Shown: in pieces, positions 36,290 to 51,800 of the stretch
Position numbering within the stretch: position 1 is the first letter of the stretch
Layout: every line of letters starts with the position of its first letter
From: Ptiloglossa arizonensis
Taxonomy: Eukaryota > Arthropoda > Insecta > Hymenoptera > Colletidae
Direction of reading: 5' to 3'
Length of the DNA stretch: 64,000 nt
NCBI RefSeq assembly: GCF_051014685.1
Contig: NW_027478400.1
Coordinates: 1,488,001-1,552,000, forward strand
The notes under the pieces: model-generated
What the model was told of the DNA's origin: nothing
Databases searched by the model: none
What the model saw: only the letters and a program-made list of their open reading frames with translations
Program-made: the position numbers and the translations under genes

Positions 36290-39200
36290 GAAACCATCAA
36301 AATTTTCGCTGGTCTGATACTCGAAACCAACAACTGGAATGGCCTAGGGAAAAAGTACACACACCATTGTAATCGGGCTAGTTTCTACTTTCAGATGCAA
36401 AAGGAATTTCTCGAGTTCATCAATCCGTTCGCGAGATATGGAAGTTTGAAGTTAAGGAATGGTTAAGAAACCATCAAAATTTTCGCTGGTTTGATACTCG
36501 AAACCAATAACTGGAATGGCCTTGGGGAAAAGTACAAATACCATTGTAATCGGGCGAGTTTCTACTTTCAGATGCAACAGGAATTTCTCGAGTTCGTCAA
36601 TCCGTTCGCGAGATATGGGAGTTTGAATTTAAGGAATGGTTGAGAAACCATCAAAATTTTCGCTGGTCTGATACTCGAAACCAACAACTGGAATGGCCTA
36701 GGGAAAAAGTACACACACCATTGTAATCGGGCTAGTTTCTACTTTCAGATGCAACAGGAATTTCTCGAGTTCGTCAATCCGTTCGCGAGATATGGGAGTT
36801 TGAAGTTAAGGAATGGTTGAGAAACCATCAAAATTTTCGCAAGTCTGATACTCGAAACCAATAACTTGAATGGCCTAGGGGAAAAATGCACATACCGTTG
36901 TAATCGGGCGAGTTTCTACTTTCAGATGCAACAGGAATTTCTCGAGTTCGTCAATCCGTTCGCGAGATATGGGAGTGTGAAGTTAAGGAATGGTTGAGAA
37001 ACCATCAAAATTATCGCAAGTCTGATACTCGAAACCAATAACTGGAATGGCCTAGGGGAAAAGTACACATACCATTGTAATCGGGCGAGTTTCTACTTTC
37101 AGATGCAACAGGAATTTCTCGAGTTCGTCAATCCGTTCGCGAGAAATGGGAGTTTGAAGTTAAGGAATGGTTGAGAAACCATCAAAATTTTCGCAAGTCT
37201 GATACTCGAAACCTATAACTACAATGGCCTAGGGGAAAAATACACATACCGTTGTAATCGGGCGAGTTTCTACTTTCAGATGCAACAGGAATTTCTCGAG
37301 TTCGTCAATCCGTTCGCGAGATATGGCAGTTTGAAGATAAGGAATGGTTGAGAAACCATCAAAATTTTCGCTGGTCTGATACTCGAAACCAATAACTTGA
37401 ATGGCCTAGGGGAAAAATGCACATACCGTTGCAATCGGGCGAGTTTCTGCTTTCAGATGCAACAGGAATTTCTCGAGTTCGTCAATCCGTTCGCGAGATA
37501 TGGGAGTTTGAATTTAAGGAATGGTTGAGAAACCATCAAAATTTTCGCTGGTCTGATACTCGAAACCAACAACTGGAATGGCCTAGGGAAAAAGTACACA
37601 CACCATTGTAATCGGGCTAGTTTCTACTTTCAGATGCAAAAGGAATTTCTCGAGTTCATCAATCCGTTCGCGAGATATGGAAGTTTGAAGTTAAGGAATG
37701 GTTGAGAAACCATCAAAATTTTCGCTGGTTTGATACTCGAAACCAATAACTGGAATGGCCTAGGGGAAAAGTACAAATACCATTGTAATCGGGCGAGTTT
37801 CTACTTTCAGATGCAACAGGAATTTCTCGAGTTCGTCAATCCGTTCGCGAGAAATGGGAGTTTGAAGTTAAGGAATGGTTGAGAAACCATCAAAATTTTT
37901 GCAAGTCTGATACTCGAAACCAATAACTACAATGGCCTTGGGGAAAAATACACATACCGTTGTAATCGGGCGAGTTTCTACTTTCAGATGCAACAGAAAT
38001 TTCTCGAGTTCGTCAATCCGTTCGCGAGATATGGGAGTTTGAAGTTAAGGAATGGTTGAGGAACCATCAAAATTTTCGCTGGTCTGATACTCGAAACCAA
38101 TAACTGGAATGGCCTTAGGGAAACGTACACATACCATTGTAATCGGGCGAGTTTCTACTTTCAGATGCAACAGGAATTTCTCGAGATCATCAATCCGTTC
38201 GCGAGATATGGGAGTTTGAATTTAATGAATGGTTGAGAAACCATCAAAATTTTCGCTGGTCTGATACTCGAAACCAATAACTTGAATGGCCTAGGGGAAA
38301 AATGCACATACCGTTGCAATCGGGCGAGTTTCTGCTTTCAGATGCAACAGGAATTTCTCGAGTTCGTCAATCCGTTCGCGAGATATGGGAGTTTGAATTT
38401 AAGGAATGGTTGAGAAACCATCAAAATTTTCGCTGGTCTGATACTCGAAACCAACAACTGGAATGGCCTAGGGAAAAAGTACACACACCATTGTAATCGG
38501 GCTAGTTTCTACTTTCAGATGCAACAGGAATTTCTCGAGTTCGTCAATCCGTTCGCGAGATATGGGAGTTTGAAGTTAAGGAATGGTTGAGAAACCATCA
38601 AAATTTTCGCAAGTCTGATACTCGAAACCAATAACTTGAATGGCCTAGGGGAAAAATGCACATACCGTTGTAATCGGGCGAGTTTCTACTTTCAGATGCA
38701 ACAGGAATTTCTCGAGTTCGTCAATCCGTTCGCGAGATATGGGAGTGTGAAGTTAAGGAATGGTTGAGAAACCATCAAAATTATCGCAAGTCTGATACTC
38801 GAAACCAATAACTGGAATGGCCTAGGGGAAAAGTACACATACCATTGTAATCGGGCGAGTTTCTACTTTCAGATGCAACAGGAATTTCTCGAGTTCGTCA
38901 ATCCGTTCGCGAGAAATGGGAGTTTGAAGTTAAGGAATGGTTGAGAAACCATCAAAATTTTCGCAAGTCTGATACTCGAAACCTATAACTACAATGGCCT
39001 AGGGGAAAAATACACATACCGTTGTAATCGGGCGAGTTTCTACTTTCAGATGCAACAGGAATTTCTCGAGTTCGTCAATCCGTTCGCGAGATATGGCAGT
39101 TTGAAGATAAGGAATGGTTGAGAAACCATCAAAATTTTCGCTGGTCTGATACTCGAAACCAATAACTTGAATGGCCTAGGGGAAAAATGCACATACCGTT

Positions 39201-42200
39201 GCAATCGGGCGAGTTTCTGCTTTCAGATGCAACAGGAATTTCTCGAGTTCGTCAATCCGTTCGCGAGATATGGGAGTTTGAATTTAAGGAATGGTTGAGA
39301 AACCATCAAAATTTTCGCTGGTCTGATACTCGAAACCAACAACTGGAATGGCCTAGGGAAAAAGTACACACACCATTGTAATCGGGCTAGTTTCTACTTT
39401 CAGATGCAAAAGGAATTTCTCGAGTTCATCAATCCGTTCGCGAGATATGGAAGTTTGAAGTTAAGGAATGGTTGAGAAACCATCAAAATTTTCGCTGGTT
39501 TGATACTCGAAACCAATAACTGGAATGGCCTAGGGGAAAAGTACAAATACCATTGTAATCGGGCGAGTTTCTACTTTCAGATGCAACAGGAATTTCTCGA
39601 GTTCGTCAATCCGTTCGCGAGAAATGGGAGTTTGAAGTTAAGGAATGGTTGAGAAACCATCAAAATTTTTGCAAGTCTGATACTCGAAACCAATAACTAC
39701 AATGGCCTTGGGGAAAAATACACATACCGTTGTAATCGGGCGAGTTTCTACTTTCAGATGCAACAGAAATTTCTCGAGTTCGTCAATCCGTTCGCGAGAT
39801 ATGGGAGTTTGAAGTTAAGGAATGGTTGAGGAACCATCAAAATTTTCGCTGGTCTGATACTCGAAACCAATAACTGGAATGGCCTTAGGGAAACGTACAC
39901 ATACCATTGTAATCGGGCGAGTTTCTACTTTCAGATGCAACAGGAATTTCTCGAGATCATCAATCCGTTCGCGAGATATGGGAGTTTGAATTTAATGAAT
40001 GGTTGAGAAACCATCAAAATTTTCGCTGGTCTGATACTCGAAACCAATAACTTGAATGGCCTAGGGGAAAAATGCACATACCGTTGCAATCGGGCGAGTT
40101 TCTGCTTTCAGATGCAACAGGAATTTCTCGAGTTCGTCAATCCGTTCGCGAGATATGGGAGTTTGAATTTAAGGAATGGTTGAGAAACCATCAAAATTTT
40201 CGCTGGTCTGATACTCGAAACCAACAACTGGAATGGCCTAGGGAAAAAGTACACACACCATTGTAATCGGGCTAGTTTCTACTTTCAGATGCAACAGGAA
40301 TTTCTCGAGTTCGTCAATCCGTTCGCGAGATATGGGAGTTTGAAGTTAAGGAATGGTTGAGAAACCATCAAAATTTTCGCAAGTCTGATACTCGAAACAA
40401 ATAACTTGAATGGCCTAGGGGAAAAATGCACATACCGTTGTAATCTGGCGAGTTTCTACTTTCAGATGCAACAGGAATTTCTCGAGTTCGTCAATCCGTT
40501 CGCGAGATATGGGAGTGTGAAGTTAAGGAATGGTTGAGAAACCATCAAAATTATCGCAAGTCTGATACTCGAAACCAATAACTGGAATGGCCTAGGGGAA
40601 AAGTACACATACCATTGTAATCGGGCGAGTTTCTACTTTCAGATGCAACAGGAATTTCTCGAGTTCGTCAATCCGTTCGCGAGAAATGGGAGTTTGAAGT
40701 TAAGGAATGGTTGAGAAACCATCAAAATTTTCGCAAGTCTGATACTCGAAACCTATAACTACAATGGCCTAGGGGAAAAATACACATACCGTTGTAATCG
40801 GGCGAGTTTCTACTTTCAGATGCAACAGGAATTTCTCGAGTTCGTCAATCCGTTCGCGAGATATGGCAGTTTGAAGATAAGGAATGGTTGAGAAACCATC
40901 AAAATTTTCGCTGGTCTGATACTCGAAACCAATAACTTGAATGGCCTAGGGGAAAAATGCACATACCGTTGCAATCGGGCGAGTTTCTGCTTTCAGATGC
41001 AACAGGAATTTCTCGAGTTCGTCAATCCGTTCGCGAGATATGGGAGTTTGAATTTAAGGAATGGTTGAGAAACCATCAAAATTTTCGCTGGTCTGATACT
41101 CGAAACCAACAACTGGAATGGCCTAGGGAAAAAGTACACACACCATTGTAATCGGGCTAGTTTCTACTTTCAGATGCAAAAGGAATTTCTCGAGTTCATC
41201 AATCCGTTCGCGAGATATGGAAGTTTGAAGTTAAGGAATGGTTGAGAAACCATCAAAATTTTCGCTGGTTTGATACTCGAAACCAATAACTGGAATGGCC
41301 TAGGGGAAAAGTACAAATACCATTGTAATCGGGCGAGTTTCTACTTTCAGATGCAACAGGAATTTCTCGAGTTCGTCAATCCGTTCGCGAGAAATGGGAG
41401 TTTGAAGTTAAGGAATGGTTGAGAAACCATCAAAATTTTTGCAAGTCTGATACTCGAAACCAATAACTACAATGGCCTTGGGGAAAAATACACATACCGT
41501 TGTAATCGGGCGAGTTTCTACTTTCAGATGCAACAGAAATTTCTCGAGTTCGTCAATCCGTTCGCGAGATATGGGAGTTTGAAGTTAAGGAATGGTTGAG
41601 GAACCATCAAAATTTTCGCTGGTCTGATACTCGAAACCAATAACTGGAATGGCCTTAGGGAAACGTACACATACCATTGTAATCGGGCGAGTTTCTACTT
41701 TCAGATGCAACAGGAATTTCTCGAGATCATCAATCCGTTCGCGAGATATGGGAGTTTGAATTTAATGAATGGTTGAGAAACCATCAAATTTTTCGCTAGT
41801 CTGATACTCGAAACAAATAACTGGAGTGGCCTAGGGGAAAAGTACACACACCATTGTAATCGGGCGAGTTTCTACTTTCAGATGCAACTGGAATTTCTCG
41901 AGTTCGTCAATCCGTTCGCGAAATATCGGAGTTTGGAGTTAAGAGATGGTTGAGAAACGATCAAAATTTTCGCAAGTCTGATATTCGATAACAATAACTG
42001 GAGTGGCCTAGGGGAAAAGTACACTCAGCATTGTAATCGGGCTAGTTTCTACTTTCAGATACAACAGGAATTTCTCGAATTCGTCAATCCGTTCGCGATA
42101 TATGGGAGTTTGAAGTTAAGAAATGGTTGAGGAACCATCAAAATATTCGCTGGTCTGATACTCGAAACCAATAACAGGAATGGCCTTGGGGAAACCTACA

Positions 42201-45200
42201 CATACCATTGTAATCGGGCGAGTTTCTACTTTCAGATGCAACAGGAATTTCTCGAGTTCGTCAATCCGTTCGCGAGATATGGGAGTGTGAAGTTAAGGAA
42301 TGGTTGAGAAACCATCAAAATTATCGCTGGTCTGATACTCGAAACCAATAACTTGAATGGCCTAGGGGAAAAATGCACATACCGTTGCAATCGGGCGAGT
42401 TTCTGCTTTCAGATGCAACAGGAATTTCTCGAGTTCGTCAATCCGTTCGCGAGATATGGGAGTTTGAATTTAAGGAATGGTTGAGAAACCATCAAAATTT
42501 TCGCTGGTCTGATACTCGAAACCAACAACTGGAATGGCCTAGGGAAAAAGTACACACACCATTGTAATCGGGCTAGTTTCTACTTTCAGATGCAAAAGGA
42601 ATTTCTCGAGTTCATCAATCCGTTCGCGAGATATAGAAGTTTGAAGTTAAGGAATGGTTGAGAAACCATCAAAATTTTCGCTGGTTTGATACTCGAAACC
42701 AATAACTGGAATGGCCTAGGGGAAAAGTACAAATACCATTGTAATCGGGCGAGTTTCTACTTTCAGATGCAACAGGAATTTCTCGAGTTCGTCAATCCGT
42801 TCGCGAGAAATGGGAGTTTGAAGGTAAGGAATGGTTGAGAAACCATCAAAATTTTTGCAAGTCTGATACTCGAAACCAATAACTACAATGGCCTTGGGGA
42901 AAAATACACATACCGTTGTAATCGGGCGAGTTTCTACTTTCAGATGCAACAGAAATTTCTCGAGTTCGTCAATCCGTTCGCGAGATATGGGAGTTTGAAG
43001 TTAAGGAATGGTTGAGGAACCATCAAAATTTTCGCTGGTCTGATACTCGAAACCAATAACTGGAATGGCCTTAGGGAAACGTACACATACCATTGTAATC
43101 GGGCGAGTTTCTACTTTCAGATGCAACAGGAATTTCTCGAGATCATCAATCCGTTCGCGAGATATGGGAGTTTGAATTTAATGAATGGTTGAGAAACCAT
43201 CAAAATTTTCGCTGGTCTGATACTCGAAACCAATAACTTGAATGGCCTAGGGGAAAAATGCACATACCGTTGCAATCGGGCGAGTTTCTGCTTTCAGATG
43301 CAACAGGAATTTCTCGAGTTCGTCAATCCGTTCGCGAGATATGGGAGTTTGAATTTAAGGAATGGTTGAGAAACCATCAAAATTTTCGCTGGTCTGATAC
43401 TCGAAACCAACAACTGGAATGGCCTAGGGAAAAAGTACACACACCATTGTAATCGGGCTAGTTTCTACTTTCAGATGCAAAAGGAATTTCTCGAGTTCGT
43501 CAATCCGTTCGCGAGATATGGGAGTTTGAAGTTAAGGAATGGTTGAGAAACCATCAAAATTTTCGCAAGTCTGATACTCGAAACCAATAACTTGAATGGC
43601 CTAGGGCAAAAATGCACATACCGTTGTAATCTGGCGAGTTTCTACTTTCAGATGCAACAGGAATTTCTCGAGTTCGTCAATCCGTTCGCGAGATATGTGA
43701 GTGTGAAGTTAAGGAATGGTTGAGAAACCATCAAAATTATCGCAAGTCTGATACTCGAAACCAATAACTGGAATGGCCTAGGGGAAAAGTACACATACCA
43801 TTGTAATCGGGCGAGTTTCTACTTTCAGATGCAACAGGAATTTCTCGAGTTCGTCAATCCGTTCGCGAGAAATGGGAGTTTGAAGTTAAGGAATGGTTGA
43901 GAAACCATCAAAATTTTCGCAAGTCTGATACTCGAAACCTATAACTACAATGGCCTAGGGGAAAAATACACATACCGTTGTAATCGGGCGAGTTTCTACT
44001 TTCAGATGCAACAGGAATTTCTCGAGTTCGTCAATCCGTTCGCGAGATATGGCAGTTTGAAGATAAGGAATGGTTGAGAAACCATCAAAATTTTCGCTGG
44101 TCTGATACTCGAAACCAATAACTTGAATGGCCTAGGGGAAAAATGCACATACCGTTGCAATCGGGCGAGTTTCTGCTTTCAGATGCAACAGGAATTTCTC
44201 GAGTTCGTCAATCCGTTCGCGAGATATGGGAGTTTGAATTTAAGGAATGGTTGAGAAACCATCAAAATTTTCGCTGGTCTGATACTCGAAACCAACAACT
44301 GGAATGGCCTAGGGAAAAAGTACACACACCATTGTAATCGGGCTAGTTTCTACTTTCAGATGCAAAAGGAATTTCTCGAGTTCATCAATCCGTTCGCGAG
44401 ATATGGAAGTTTGAAGTTAAGGAATGGTTAAGAAACCATCAAAATTTTCGCTGGTTTGATACTCGAAACCAATAACTGGAATGGCCTTGGGGAAAAGTAC
44501 AAATACCATTGTAATCGGGCGAGTTTCTACTTTCAGATGCAACAGGAATTTCTCGAGTTCGTCAATCCGTTCGCGAGATATGGGAGTTTGAATTTAAGGA
44601 ATGGTTGAGAAACCATCAAAATTTTCGCTGGTCTGATACTCGAAACCAACAACTGGAATGGCCTAGGGAAAAAGTACACACACCATTGTAATCGGGCTAG
44701 TTTCTACTTTCAGATGCAACAGGAATTTCTCGAGTTCGTCAATCCGTTCGCGAGATATGGGAGTTTGAAGTTAAGGAATGGTTGAGAAACCATCAAAATT
44801 TTCGCAAGTCTGATACTCGAAACCAATAACTTGAATGGCCTAGGGGAAAAATGCACATACCGTTGTAATCGGGCGAGTTTCTACTTTCAGATGCAACAGG
44901 AATTTCTCGAGTTCGTCAATCCGTTCGCGAGATATGGGAGTGTGAAGTTAAGGAATGGTTGAGAAACCATCAAAATTATCGCAAGTCTGATACTCGAAAC
45001 CAATAACTGGAATGGCCTAGGGGAAAAGTACACATACCATTGTAATCGGGCGAGTTTCTACTTTCAGATGCAACAGGAATTTCTCGAGTTCGTCAATCCG
45101 TTCGCGAGAAATGGGAGTTTGAAGTTAAGGAATGGTTGAGAAACCATCAAAATTTTCGCAAGTCTGATACTCGAAACCTATAACTACAATGGCCTAGGGG

Positions 45201-46210
45201 AAAAATACACATACCGTTGTAATCGGGCGAGTTTCTACTTTCAGATGCAACAGGAATTTCTCGAGTTCGTCAATCCGTTCGCGAGATATGGCAGTTTGAA
45301 GATAAGGAATGGTTGAGAAACCATCAAAATTTTCGCTGGTCTGATACTCGAAACCAATAACTTGAATGGCCTAGGGGAAAAATGCACATACCGTTGCAAT
45401 CGGGCGAGTTTCTGCTTTCAGATGCAACAGGAATTTCTCGAGTTCGTCAATCCGTTCGCGAGATATGGGAGTTTGAATTTAAGGAATGGTTGAGAAACCA
45501 TCAAAATTTTCGCTGGTCTGATACTCGAAACCAACAACTGGAATGGCCTAGGGAAAAAGTACACACACCATTGTAATCGGGCTAGTTTCTACTTTCAGAT
45601 GCAAAAGGAATTTCTCGAGTTCATCAATCCGTTCGCGAGATATGGAAGTTTGAAGTTAAGGAATGGTTGAGAAACCATCAAAATTTTCGCTGGTTTGATA
45701 CTCGAAACCAATAACTGGAATGGCCTAGGGGAAAAGTACAAATACCATTGTAATCGGGCGAGTTTCTACTTTCAGATGCAACAGGAATTTCTCGAGTTCG
45801 TCAATCCGTTCGCGAGAAATGGGAGTTTGAAGTTAAGGAATGGTTGAGAAACCATCAAAATTTTTGCAAGTCTGATACTCGAAACCAATAACTACAATGG
45901 CCTTGGGGAAAAATACACATACCGTTGTAATCGGGCGAGTTTCTACTTTCAGATGCAACAGAAATTTCTCGAGTTCGTCAATCCGTTCGCGAGATATGGG
46001 AGTTTGAAGTTAAGGAATGGTTGAGGAACCATCAAAATTTTCGCTGGTCTGATACTCGAAACCAATAACTGGAATGGCCTTAGGGAAACGTACACATACC
46101 ATTGTAATCGGGCGAGTTTCTACTTTCAGATGCAACAGGAATTTCTCGAGATCATCAATCCGTTCGCGAGATATGGGAGTTTGAATTTAATGAATGGTTG
46201 AGAAACCATC
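36290..46210 (+). repeat. Pair of ~11-monomer blocks at 7,965-bp offset
   Basis: 36290-38245 matches 44255-46210 at an offset of 45 monomers. The diagnostic variant GGTTAAGAAACC occurs at 36461 and 44426, and GATGCAAAAGG marks occur at both ends. Similarity stops on either side, so this is a block transfer and not a regular period. Confidence 0.8.
36575..41785 (+). repeat. 1,770-bp (10-monomer) higher-order repeat, about 2.9 copies
   Basis: The marker CAGATGCAAAAGG lies at 37631, 39401 and 41171. Within each unit there are two half-units of 885 bp that share a GTTGCAATCGGGCGAG monomer at 37417, 38302, 39187, 40072 and 40957 but differ in the next monomer. Copies are nearly identical; one visible difference is GGGCGAG against TGGCGAG at 40445. 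Confidence 0.9.
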
Positions 46211-46653
46211 AAATTTTTCGCTAGTCTGATACTCGAAACAAATAACTGGAGTGGCCTAGGGGAAAAGTACACACACCATTGTAATCGGGCGAGTTTCTAC
46301 TTTCAGATGCAACTGGAATTTCTCGAGTTCGTCAATCCGTTCGCGAAATATCGGAGTTTGGAGTTAAGAGATGGTTGAGAAACGATCAAAATTTTCGCAA
46401 GTCTGATATTCGATAACAATAACTGGAGTGGCCTAGGGGAAAAGTACACTCAGCATTGTAATCGGGCTAGTTTCTACTTTCAGATACAACAGGAATTTCT
46501 CGAATTCGTCAATCCGTTCGCGATATATGGGAGTTTGAAGTTAAGAAATGGTTGAGGAACCATCAAAATATTCGCTGGTCTGATACTCGAAACCAATAAC
46601 AGGAATGGCCTTGGGGAAACCTACACATACCATTGTAATCGGGCGAGTTTCTA
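40115..46653 (+). repeat. Pair of ~12-monomer blocks at 4,425-bp offset
   Basis: 40115-42228 matches 44540-46653, offset exactly 25 monomers. Diagnostic shared variants are AAATTTTTCGCTAGTCTG at about 41787 and 46212, and GTTGCAATC at 40957+ and 45382+. The copies diverge abruptly after 42228. Confidence 0.8.
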
Positions 46654-48834
46654 CTTTCAGATACAACAGGAATTTCTCGAATTCGTCAATCCGTTCGCGA
46701 GATATGGGAGTTTGATTTTAAGGAATGGTTGAGAAACCATCAAAATTTTCGCTGGTCTTATACTCGAAACCAATAACTACAAAGGCCTAGGGCAAAAATG
46801 CACATACCGTTGTAATCGGGCGAGTTTCTACTTTCAGATGCAACAGGAATTTCACGTGTTCGTCAATCCGTTCGCGAGATATGGGAGTTTGAAGTTAAGG
46901 AATGGTTGAGAAACCATCGAAATTTTCGCAAGTCTGATACTCGATAGCAATAACTACTATGGCCTAGGGGAAAAGTACACATACCATTGTAATCGGGCGA
47001 GTTTCTACTTTCAGATGCAACAGGAATTTCTCGAGTTCGTCAATCCGTTCGCGAGAAATGGGAGTTTGAAGTTAAGGAATGGTTGAGAAACCATCAAAAT
47101 TTTTGCAAGTCTGATACTCGAAACCAATAACTACAATGGGCTAGGGGAAAAATACACATACCGTTGTAATCGGGCGAGTTTCTACTTTCAGATGCAACAG
47201 GAATTTCACGTGTTCGTCAATCCGTTCGCGAGATATGGGAGTTTGAAGTTAAGGAATGGTTGAGAAACCATCCAAATTTTCGCTGGTCTGATACTCGAAA
47301 CCAATAACTGGAATGGCCTACGGGAAAAGTACACATACCATTGTAATCGGGCGAGTTTCTACTTTCAGATGCAACAGGAATTTCTCGAGTTCGTCAATCC
47401 GTTCGCGAGATATGGGAGTTTGAAGTTAAGGAATGGTTGAGAAACCATCGAAATTTTCGCAAGTCTGATACTAGAAACCAATAACTACCATGGCCTAGGG
47501 CAAAAATGCACATACCGTTGTAATCGGGCGAGTTTCTGCTTTCAGATGCAACAGGAATTTCTCGAGTTCGTCAATCCGTTCGCGAGATATGGGAGTGTGA
47601 AGTTAAGGAATGGTTGAGAAACCATCAAAATTATCGCAAGTCTGATACTCGAAACCAATAACTGGAATGGCCTAGGGGAAAAGTACACATACCATTGTAA
47701 TCGGGCGAGTTTCTACTTTCAGATGCAACAGGAATTTCTCGAGTTCGTCAATCCGTTCGCGAGAAATGGGAGTTTGAAGTTAAGGAATGGTTGAGAAACC
47801 ATCAAAGTTTTCGCAAGTCTGATACTCGAAACCTATAACTACAATGGCCTAGGGGAAAAATACGCATACCGTTGTAATCGGGCGAGTATCTACTTTCAGA
47901 TGCAACAGGAATTTCTCGAGTTCGTCAATCCGTTCGCGAGATATGGCAGTTTGAAGATAAGGAATGGTTGAGAAACCATCAAAATTTTCGCTGGTCTGAT
48001 ACTCGAAACCAATAACTTGAATGGCCTAGGGGAAAAATGCACATACCGTTGCAATCGGGCGAGTTTCTGCTTTCAGATGCAACAGGAATTTCTCGAGTTC
48101 GTCAATCCGTTCGCGAGATATGGGAGTTTGAATTTAAGGAATGGTTGAGAAACCATCAAAATTTTCGCTGGTCTGATACTCGAAACCAACAACTGGAATG
48201 GCCTAGGGAAAAAGTACACACACCATTGTAATCGGGCTAGTTTCTACTTTCAGATGCAACAGGAATTTCTCGAGTTCGTCAATCCGTTCGCGAGATATGG
48301 GAGTTTGAAGTTAAGGAATGGTTGAGAAACCATCGAAATTTTCGCAAGTCTGATACTAGAAACCAATAACTACTATGATCTACGGCAAAAATGCACATAC
48401 CGTTGTAATCGGGCGAGTTTCTACTTTCAGATGCAACAGGAATTTCTCGAGTTCGTCAATCCGTTCGCGAGATATGGCAGTTTGAAGATAAGGAATGGTT
48501 GAGAAACCATCAAAATTTTCGCTGGTCTGATACTCGAAACCAATAACTTGAATGGCCTAGGGGAAAAATGCACATACCGTTGCAATCGGGCGAGTTTCTG
48601 CTTTCAGATGCAACAGGAATTTCTCGAGTTCGTCAATCCGTTCGCGAGATATGGGAGTTTGAATTTAAGGAATGGTTGAGAAACCATCAAAATTTTCGCT
48701 GGTCTGATACTCGAAACCAACAACTGGAATGGCCTAGGGGAAAAGTACACACACCATTGTAATCGGGCGAGTTTCTACTTTCAGATGCAACAGGAATTTC
48801 ACGTGTTCGTCAATCCGTTCGCGAGATATGGGAG

Positions 48835-51800
48835 TTTGAAGTTAAGGAATGGTTGAGAAACCATCAAAATTTTTGCAAGTCTGATACTCGAAACCAATAA
48901 CTACAATGGCCTAGGGGAAAAATACACACACCGTTGTAATCGGGCGAGTTTCTACTTTCAGATGCAACAGGAATTTCTCGAGTTCGTCAATCCGTTCGCG
49001 AGATATGGGAGTTTGAAGTTAAGGAATGGTTGAGAAACCATCAAAATTTTCGCTGGTCTGATACTCGAAACCAATAACTGGAATGGCCTTAGGGAAACGT
49101 ACACATACCATTGTAATCGGGCGAGTTTCTACTTTCAGATGCAACAGGAATTTCTCGAGATCATCAATCCGTTCGCGAGATATGGGAGTTTGAATTTAAT
49201 GAATGGTTGAGAAACCATCAAAATTTTCGCTGGTCTGATACTCGAAACCAATAACTGGAGTGGCCTAGGGGAAAAGTACACACACCATTGTAATCGGGCG
49301 AGTTTCTACTTTCAGATGCAACTGGAATTTCTCGAGTTCGTCAATCCGTTCGCGAAATATCGGAGTTTGGAGTTAAGATATGTTTGAGAAACGATCAAAA
49401 TTTTCGCAAGTCTGATATTCGATAACAATAACTGGAGTGGCCTAGGGGAAAAGTACACTCAGCATTGTAATCGAGCTAGTTTGTACTTTCAGATACAACT
49501 GGAATTTCTCGAATTCGTCAATCCGTTCGCGATATATGGGAGTTTGAAGTTAAGAAATGTTTGAGGAACCATCAAAATATTCGCTGGTCTGATACTCGAA
49601 ACCAATAACAGGAATGGCCTTGGGGAAACCTACACATACCATTGTAATCGGGCGAGTTTCTACTTTCAGATACAACAGGAATTTCTCGAGTTCGTCAATC
49701 CGTTCGCGAGATATGGGAGTTTGAATTTAAGGAATGGTTGAGAAACCATCAAAATTTTCGCTGGTCTTATACTCGAAACCAATAACTACAAAGGCCTAGG
49801 GCAAAAATGCACATACCGTTGTAATCGGGCGAGTTTCTACTTTCAGATGCAACAGGAATTTCACGTGTTCGTCAATCCGTTCGCGAGATATGGGAGTTTG
49901 AATTTAATGAATGGTTGAGAAACCATCAAAATGTTCGCTGGTCTTATACTCGAAACCAATACCTACAAAGGCCTAGGGCAAAAATGCACATACCGTTGTA
50001 ATCGGGCGAGTTTCTACTTTCAGATGCAACAGGAATTTCACGTGTTCGTCAATCCGTTCGCGAGATATGGGAGTTTGAAGTTAAGGAATGGTTGAGAAAC
50101 CATCGAAATTTTCGCAAGTCTGATACTCGAAACCAATAACTACTATGGCCTAGGGGAAAAGTACACATACCATTGTAATCGGGCGAGTTTCTACTTTCAG
50201 ATGCAACAGGAATTTCTCGAGTTCGTCAATCCGTTCGCGAGAAATGGGAGTTTGAAGTTAAGGAATGGTTGAGAAACCATCAAAATTTTTGCAAGTCTGA
50301 TACTCGAAACCAATAACTACAATGGGCTAGGGGAAAAATACACATACCGTTGTAATCGGGCGAGTTTCTACTTTCAGATGCAACAGGAATTTCACGTGTT
50401 CGTCAATCCGTTCGCGAGATATGGGAGTTTGAATTTAATGAATGGTTGAGAAACCATCAAAATGTTCGCTGGTCTTATACTCGAAACCAATAACTACAAA
50501 GGCCTAGGTCAAAAATGCACATACCGTTGTAATCGGGCGAGTTTCTACTTTCAGATGCAACAGGAATTTCACGTGTTCGTCAATCCGTTCGCGAGATATG
50601 GGAGTTTGAAGTTAAGGAATGGTTGAGAAACCATCGAAATTTTCGCAAGTCTGATACTCGAAACCAATAACTACTATGGCCTAGGGGAAAAGTACACATA
50701 CCATTGTAATCGGGCGAGTTTCTACTTTCAGATGCAACAGGAATTTCTCGAGTTCGTCAATCCGTTCGCGAGAAATGGGAGTTTGAAGTTAAGGAATGGT
50801 TGAGAAACCATCAAAATTTTTGCAAGTCTGATACTCGAAACCAATAACTACAATGGGCTAGGGGAAAAATACACATACCGTTGTAATCGGGCGAGTTTCT
50901 ACTTTCAGATGCAACAGGAATTTCACGTGTTCGTCAATCCGTTCGCGAGATATGGGAGTTTGAAGTTAAGGAATGGTTGAGAAACCATCAAAATTTTCGC
51001 TGGTCTGATACTCGAAACCAATAACTGGAATGGCCTACGGGAAAAGTACACATACCATTGTAATCGGGCGAGTTTCTACTTTCAGATGCAACAGGAATTT
51101 CTCGAGTTCGTCAATCCGTTCGCGAGAAATGGGAGTTTGAATTTAAGGAATGGTTGAGAAACCATCAAAATTTTTGCAAGTCTGATACTCGAAACCAATA
51201 ACTACAATGGGCTAGGGGAAAAGTACACACACCATTCTAATCGGGCGAGTTTCTACTTTCAGATGCAACAGGAATTTCTCGAGTTCGTCAATCCGTTCGC
51301 GAGATATGGGAGTTTGAAGTTAAGGAATGGTTGAGAAACCATCAAAGTTTTCGCAAGTCTGATACTCGAAACCTATAACTACAATGGCCTAGGGGAAAAA
51401 TACGCATACCGTTGTAATCGGGCGAGTTTCTACTTTCAGATGCAACAGGAATTTCTCGAGTTCGTCAATCCGTTCGCGAGATATGGCAGTTTGAAGATAA
51501 GGAATGGTTGAGAAACCATCAAAATTTTCGCTGGTCTGATACTCGAAACCAATAACTTGAATGGCCTAGGGGAAAAATGCACATACCGTTGCAATCGGGC
51601 GAGTTTCTGCTTTCAGATGCAACAGGAATTTCTCGAGTTCGTCAATCCGTTCGCGAGATATGGGAGTTTGAATTTAAGGAATGGTTGAGAAACCATCAAA
51701 ATTTTCGCTGGTCTGATACTCGAAACCAACAACTGGAATGGCCTAGGGAAAAAGTACACACACCATTGTAATCGGGCTAGTTTCTACTTTCAGATGCAAC